Assembly: GCF_900103525.1 (NCBI RefSeq)
Contig: NZ_FNHN01000022.1
Span: 1-33,141, forward strand
Source of the DNA: Bacillus sp. OK048
GTDB taxonomy: Bacteria > Bacillota > Bacilli > Bacillales > Cytobacillaceae
DNA length: 33,141 bases
Reading direction: 5' to 3'
Made by a program: the position numbers and the translations under genes. Under the pieces are notes generated by a model that did no database searches, was not told the DNA's origin, and saw only the letters and a program-made list of their open reading frames with translations. Position 1 is the first letter of the stretch; every line of letters begins with the position of its first letter. Of this stretch, positions 30,413-33,141 are shown one piece after another.

Positions 30413-31129
30413 GGACCAGTGCATTTTAATTCCAAAGTATCTAATTTAAATTTGGCCTTTGACCCAGCATTATTGGGTGATGAACCTTTCATGGCAAGAA
30501 AATTATCGCCAAATGAGTCGATTGCTAAAAGCTAGAAGAAAGCAGAATTCTCGCTTATACAACTTGGCGTAACCTACATTATCTACTACTTTATTAACAA
30601 TGTTGCAAAAATTGATATTAATATCGTAAACCTTACTTTCATTGTATTTGGACATATTTTTCACGGAACACCAATGTCTTATATGAGAGCTGTTAAGGCA
30701 GCTATCGGGGGAACAGCAGGGATTGTAGCGCAGTTTCCATTCTATGCAGGTATCCAATTAATGATGGAACATTCAGGGCTAGGCGGAATCATTACTCAAT
30801 GGTTTGTTGACATCTCTAATGAACACACTTTCTCACTCTTAACGTTCTTTAACTCAGGTTTAATCAATTTAGCGGTTCCTTCTGGTGGTGGTCACTGGGT
30901 TGTCCAAGGTCCGTTCGTTAGTCCAGTTGCACAAGCGTTGGGTGCTGATTTAGGTAAAGCCGCCATGGCGATTGCATACGGGGAAGCCTGGATGAACATG
31001 GCGTAACCGTTCTGGGCATTGCCAGCACTGGCAATTGCCGGTCTAAAGGCTCGTGACATCATGGGCTTCTGTATCACGGCACTACTCTACTCAGGAATCA
31101 TCTTCATCGTTGGTCTTTACTTCTTTTAG
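30413..31129 (+). pseudogene. atoE: Short-chain fatty acid transporter AtoE, truncated
   Basis: One frame from 30413 to 31129 encodes the C-terminal half (about 239 codons) of an AtoE-type transporter. It reads FDPALLGDEPFMARKLSPNE, then a TAG stop at 30533, INIVNLTFIVFGHIFHGTPM, QFPFYAGIQLMMEHSG, AVPSGGGHWVVQGPF and YGEAWMNMA. A TAA stop at 31004 follows, where relatives have Gln before PFWALP, and it then runs on to GLYFF and the natural end. The N-terminal half is absent and is replaced by the phage-type genes. With no start and two nonsense codons it cannot make a working transporter. Confidence 0.9.
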
Positions 31130-31136
31130 AGACAGG

Positions 31137-31196
31137 AGACGGTTCTTAAAGGAGACAAACGGAAGATTCGTGGGCAAAAAGGCCATGAGAATGTAC
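31137..31196. repeat. Decayed REP-like hairpin
   Basis: GGAGACGGTTCTT and GGCCATGAGAATG match the arms of the hairpin at 23116-23171, but pairing between them is now imperfect. It lies just past the atoE remnant. Confidence 0.35.
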
Positions 31197-31313
31197 CACT
31201 ATTGCCATGTTTTTTACCAGCGATTGCCACTAATTTACCACTTATTGCCTATGCCTTTACCAATGGGTAACGTTAGGAAAGTGCAGATTTAAAACGTTAG
31301 GATTTTGATAGTT

Positions 31314-31356
31314 AAAAAAGCCTAATCCCCCGTATTTTTAGCGAGGAATTAGGCTT
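31314..31356 (-). terminator. Terminator of the 31397 membrane gene
   Basis: On the minus strand AAGCCTAAT pairs with ATTAGGCTT, with further inner pairs, and is followed by a run of T's. It lies about 40 bases past the stop codon. Confidence 0.75.
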
Positions 31357-31396
31357 ATGATCTTCCACAAACGCGCCCGTTAGCTGATTAAACTGA

Positions 31397-32062
31397 TTAG
31401 ATATATTCCCATAAGCCGTAGTAATAATTAAGTTTTATTAAGATTAAAGATAAAACTATGGATATCGGTAAAATAATCAAAAAATGTATTTTATTTTTAG
31501 GAATGATAAGTAACAAAACAATTATCATGGTGAGATACAATCCCATAAGCCATGGTATTAAATAATAATGAGTGTGAATGGGTAAGTAAGCGTTACGTAA
31601 TCCAAATCCTTCCGACAGCAATACTGTAATTGGAAAAGCTAAAATAACATTAGAAAAGAATCCACTTCCACGCGCATACCACATTATATATGCACAAATG
31701 GGAGTTACCACAGCACATACACTCCAAAAAACAATTGCTTTTACTGAGAAGAAACCTAAAAAAAGTACTGTGTACACATAATAGACGGACAGCACCGTCC
31801 CAAAAAAAGCGAAAACTTTAACACCAGCTAATTTTGGGGAAGAGCTGAAAACCGATATAAGAGTGGCAACAAAAACCCATATACCAAGTCGATCAGCTGT
31901 ATCAGTAAATCCCAGGTTGATAAAATAAGGGTAATCCGCAATCTTTGCAAATAAACCCAGAACAGCCCCAATAATAAGTGCATTCGCTATTGAAAAGAAT
32001 TTTTGTTTTGTAGTTGTTTTGTTCGAAACTCTTATCTGATTTAACTTATTATAGATTTCCAT
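31397..32062 (-). CDS. Multi-pass membrane protein, unknown
   Basis: The 221-residue protein has six or seven hydrophobic segments (about residues 25-42, 58-72, 78-98, 105-130, 135-150, 165-187, 190-212). It has short polar links and no conserved catalytic motif that I recognise. LGFTDTADRLGIWVF and HTHYYLIPWLMGLYL are notable polar-aromatic stretches. GAGGGG lies just before the ATG. Function unknown. It is flanked by related short repeats (31361-31388 and 32151-32179), and a minus-strand terminator follows. Confidence 0.7.
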   Translation of the reverse strand: MEIYNKLNQIRVSNKTTTKQKFFSIANALIIGAVLGLFAKIADYPYFINLGFTDTADRLGIWVFVATLISVFSSSPKLAGVKVFAFFGTVLSVYYVYTVLFLGFFSVKAIVFWSVCAVVTPICAYIMWYARGSGFFSNVILAFPITVLLSEGFGLRNAYLPIHTHYYLIPWLMGLYLTMIIVLLLIIPKNKIHFLIILPISIVLSLILIKLNYYYGLWEYI

Positions 32063-32151
32063 TATACCCCTCTAATTTTCCAACCTTATTTTTACTACCA
32101 TCTTGCCAATCTACCACAAAATGGCCCTATTACTAAAAAGGCACAATTCCT

Positions 32152-32179
32152 CTTCCACAATCGCGCCCGATTGTGGAAG
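32152..32179. repeat. Perfect 12-base-stem hairpin repeat
   Basis: CTTCCACAATCG pairs perfectly with CGATTGTGGAAG around CGCC. The left arm recurs at 31362-31376 (CTTCCACAAACGCGC), beside a GCCCGTTAG motif like that at 91-106. There is no T-tail, so it is a dispersed repeat rather than a clear terminator. Confidence 0.65.
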
Positions 32180-32200
32180 ATTGATAATAAATCAAGTTTT

Positions 32201-33013
32201 CTAGATTCCCGGAATTAGAATAGTATTATCCGTCCCATCTACGGTACTATGGAAAGCATAAATAGGTTGATAATAGCCTTTGGAATCCAAATAGTAGCTT
32301 AGCTCAAATTTATGGATATGCAAGGTTTTTATCATTTTATTTTCGGAGTAATATTTAAATTTCCCATCTAAAATTTCTTTATATGCTTCTTGTTCGCTTT
32401 TTATTTGAACATCCCCTACCTTGTCATAGGTTATTAATTGATTCTCAATTCTTTTCACAGTATTATCGTTATAATAACTTACCGATAAAGAACCATCTAT
32501 TAGCTGATTTCCCCTTACTTTTTTATCTACGATCCACTTATAAGTACCAGTTTCGACTTTTTGAAAATGCGCGTCTTGGGGAATATCTATGCCGAATTTT
32601 GTTGCGTTTTCTTTTAAAGTTCCTTCATTTACATCTTTCGGTTCTTTATCCTCGTCAAAACTTGAAAAGTCGGTATAACTGTAACTTCCATCTAAGTTTT
32701 GAAACCATATATTATGAGACCTATTTTCCCCGATCCAATAAACACCTTCATTCTGATAGTAAATGACCTCCATATTCGATGTATCAAGTTGTATTCTTTT
32801 CGAAAAATCTTTGACAAATTTATCAGCAGAGGCCTTTGTATAGCTTGATGCTTTATAAACTGGGACTGTAATTCTATTATCATTTAACCGTACATCAATA
32901 GTGGTTGTTGCTTGTTCCATATCAGTTCTATGAATTGGGACAATGGATAGATTTCCTAACTCCTTCAAATAGTAGTATGCAAACATACTTCCGGATAGGA
33001 TAACCACTAGCAA
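32201..33013 (-). CDS. Anchored extracytoplasmic protein with unclear start
   Basis: From the only possible start (TTG at 33013) the protein is 270 residues. It has a hydrophobic N-terminus (LVVILSGSMFAYYYLKEL) and then a soluble, beta-rich domain with many Tyr and Asp. It is probably an outside-facing membrane-anchored protein; I do not recognise the family. No ribosome site precedes the TTG. The same frame continues upstream as SLIKRSFFYFSPLL, which looks like the true basic start of the anchor, but it has no start codon before a stop. It meets the inverted repeat GAGACT...AGTCTC at 33047-33066 there. The 5' end may have been lost to an insertion. Confidence 0.6.
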   Translation of the reverse strand: MLVVILSGSMFAYYYLKELGNLSIVPIHRTDMEQATTTIDVRLNDNRITVPVYKASSYTKASADKFVKDFSKRIQLDTSNMEVIYYQNEGVYWIGENRSHNIWFQNLDGSYSYTDFSSFDEDKEPKDVNEGTLKENATKFGIDIPQDAHFQKVETGTYKWIVDKKVRGNQLIDGSLSVSYYNDNTVKRIENQLITYDKVGDVQIKSEQEAYKEILDGKFKYYSENKMIKTLHIHKFELSYYLDSKGYYQPIYAFHSTVDGTDNTILIPGI

Positions 33014-33141
33014 TAAAGGTGAAAAGTAGAAAAAGGATCGTTTTATGAGACTGCTGAAAAAGTCTCAATATAACCCTTGTAATGATTAAAGGAGGAGGAA
33101 ACTCTTCCTTTTTCGTATGCATTGATTTAGTTGCTGAAGTA

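Noticed and set aside
32928..33122. 64-codon minus-strand frame upstream of the last gene
   Set aside because: Its second half is a frame shadow of the anchor segment of the 32201-33013 gene.

Overview
The window is low-GC DNA from an endospore-forming Bacillaceae chromosome, most like Bacillus, Neobacillus or Peribacillus. This rests on strong AGGAGG-type ribosome binding sites with ATG, GTG and TTG starts, intrinsic terminators with T-tails, a LexA/DinR-type SOS box, a cre-like site, and family content such as DUF3231, PadR-DUF2812, SulP-UspA and YcxB-like proteins. No rRNA, tRNA or CRISPR array was seen.

Layout. 1-7000: single housekeeping or accessory genes: a small anchored protein, a secreted M28 aminopeptidase, a zinc nucleoside deaminase, a DUF192 protein, a YcxB-like protein, a GIY-YIG protein, a DUF3231 protein and a tiny membrane protein. 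An IS3-family remnant lies behind the aminopeptidase. 7000-9150: a TnpB-type element whose nuclease lacks the usual zinc ribbon and has an SOS box in its promoter region. 9180-10210: an autoregulated-looking PadR-DUF2812 operon. 10240-11040: a repeat-rich gap. 11054-13054: a secreted CpdB/YfkN-type phosphoesterase. 13378-15390: a membrane protein and a second, classical TnpB element with hairpins at both ends.

15484-19823: a VOC protein, a SnoaL-like protein, a 20-bp tandem array, and an AraC-type regulator divergent from a PTS permease of EIIC-EIIA architecture. That permease lacks EIIB, and the phosphorylatable EIIA histidine reads as tyrosine. 20229-22847: a serine-recombinase-like protein without its catalytic residues, divergent from a SulP transporter and a frameshifted uspA. 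23194-24483: a membrane glycosyltransferase.

24943-31129 is the most mosaic part. Two direct repeats of about 469 bp bracket about 3.7 kb holding OsmC, a HesB-like protein, a double-domain AhpD-like protein, a TetR regulator and an SDR. The first two genes diverge from the next two, and each divergent promoter carries one copy of the same operator, so they look like one TetR-controlled redox or electrophile-stress unit. The right repeat runs into a phage replication pair (initiator and G39P-type helicase loader). The left repeat holds only the first 39 codons of that initiator. The phage pair is fused directly to a 5'-truncated atoE pseudogene. The window ends with a membrane protein and an anchored protein with no convincing start.

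The main biological points are the two unlike TnpB systems (one apparently SOS-linked), two catalytically crippled enzymes kept as intact reading frames (the PTS EIIA and the resolvase-like protein), and the repeat-bracketed stress cassette beside a stranded phage replication module.
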